A DNA stretch of 20,251 nt, taken from NCBI GenBank assembly GCA_018398765.1, contig JAHBMJ010002117.1:2255-22505 (forward strand), written 5' to 3'. The translations under genes and the position numbers were made by a program. Under the pieces are notes generated by a model. It saw only the letters and a program-made list of their open reading frames with translations. It was not told the origin of the DNA and did no database searches. Numbering within the stretch: the first letter of the stretch is position 1; each line of letters begins with the position of its first letter. Shown in pieces: positions 18,737 to 20,251 of the stretch. Source of the stretch: Chromera velia (lineage: Eukaryota; Sar; Chromeraceae).

Positions 18737-19394
18737 ATGAAAATGAATGTCTCTGCAGAGCGCTCGCCTGACACGCAAAGGATGGTTTTGAAAACGCGTT
18801 TGACTGCCCTGTTGGGCATCCAACACCCCATCGTCTGTGGGGGGATGACAGGGGCAGGTCAGCTGTCTGTATGGCAGGGGAACAACACAGAGGTGACTGA
18901 AGTTCGCACTGGGGTTGGGGGTGCATGGGGGCGCTGGGCCGTCTGTCCTGTCGGTCTGCCTGTATTTGACATATGACGGAAAAAAGAAGTCATCCAATGT
19001 TCTTTTGGAAGCGAACTGAGGTCACAGATCGTGTTCGAGAGACTTTTTTTTTTTGCTTCACTCGTTACTGCATTCGTCAAACTCGGCATCGCATGCAGAT
19101 TTGTTAGACAGGGTGACGTACCTAGGTTTAAAAAAAACTGTTTGCCTGGAGTTTTGCATGCATAAAGGGGTCACTGAGGCAGCGATCTTATCTGGAGCTT
19201 GGGATTGGGATTGGATCTGGACTGCTGATTTGATTTCTTATGGTGACGATGAAGCAATAGATTATTCTGCATGCGGGTGCAGGCACAGTCGAGCTAACTG
19301 CGGCTGTGAGTGAAGGTGGAGGGTGCGGAATGCTGACTGCGCTGACGTGCGGCAGCCCAGAGAACCTGAAGCGGGACATCGAGACGGTCGGTCG
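18737..19394 (+). CDS. Nitronate monooxygenase family protein, 5' exons (partial)
   Basis: Exon 1 runs from ATG 18737, preceded by an in-frame TGA, to 18857; ATG 18782 is an alternative start that matches the usual N-terminus (MVLKTRLTALLGI, then HPIVCGGMTGAG). GTCAGC at 18858 is the donor and GGTGCAG at 19282 the acceptor, a 425-bp intron that splits one Gly codon. Exon 2 continues TVELTAAVSEGGGCGMLTAL, then CGSPENLKRDIET. It probably ends at about 19394, before GTCAGT. This is the first beta-alpha unit of the FMN-binding TIM barrel. The enzymes oxidise alkyl nitronates such as propionate 3-nitronate. The rest, including the catalytic histidine, must lie beyond the window. Cys replaces the usual Gln in PIVQGGM. 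A FabK-type enoyl reductase is a relative, but MLTALT favours nitronate monooxygenase. The exon 2 end is uncertain by about 10 bases. Confidence 0.72.
18858..19282 (+). other. Intron 1 of the nitronate monooxygenase gene
   Basis: A 425-bp GT-AG intron inferred from protein continuity: GAG is split from TVELTAAV exactly at GCAG/gtcagc and gtgcag/GCACAG. It contains stops in every frame. Confidence 0.7.

Positions 19395-20251
<857 letters not shown>

Overview
The window is eukaryotic, probably from a microbial alga or other protist. The only host gene I can recognise is split by a GT-AG intron. The rest is retrotransposon debris of two superfamilies, long simple-sequence tracts and gene-poor spacer. 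I see no prokaryotic gene organisation and no tRNA or rRNA gene. I cannot name the lineage from the sequence alone. Layout: 1-345 is flank, with at most the tail of an unknown coding frame. 346-4353 is a decayed Ty3/gypsy element of the chromovirus type: two 318-bp LTRs about 96.5% identical, a 4-bp target-site duplication (cgtc), a tRNA primer site, gag, a pol deleted for protease and most of reverse transcriptase, an integrase with its DDE residues, and a C-terminal chromodomain. 4358-5216 is spacer with a C16 run, a possible orphan terminal exon and a G-rich tract. 5217-6553 (minus strand) is the most unusual object: a frameshifted relic of a D5-like primase-helicase of the kind carried by nucleocytoplasmic large DNA viruses and related virus-like elements. 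It keeps the archaeo-eukaryotic primase domain, the PriCT-2-like region and the start of the D5_N-like region, but no helicase. It stops next to a cluster of perfect palindromes. 6641-9990 has no gene I can support: unremarkable spacer, an AT-rich block (7912-8600), then about 1 kb of extreme purine bias on the + strand (8690-9735). 9991-10600 carries a short array built on an ATTATTGTC hairpin and a unit of about 175-bp. 10601-12004 is spacer with small repeats. 12005-17552 is a Ty1/copia element with gag, protease, integrase, reverse transcriptase and RNase H in canonical copia order. Pol stays in one frame over about 4 kb but carries several stop codons. A 5' LTR is only a candidate and no 3' LTR was found. 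17553-18736 is spacer containing one arm of an inverted repeat whose partner lies near 7.9 kb. 18737-19394 holds the first two recognisable exons of a nitronate monooxygenase (2-nitropropane dioxygenase) family gene that continues beyond the window. 19741-20251 is a CT microsatellite with a 30-bp higher-order period. How the parts fit: both retroelements are on the + strand and carry in-frame stops with almost no small indels. Every stop is one C-to-T change from CAG, CAA or CGA, which suggests decay by C-to-T mutation rather than random erosion. The primase relic shows a past integration of viral or virus-like DNA. The nitronate monooxygenase fragment is the only apparently living gene, predicted to oxidise toxic alkyl nitronates with FMN.
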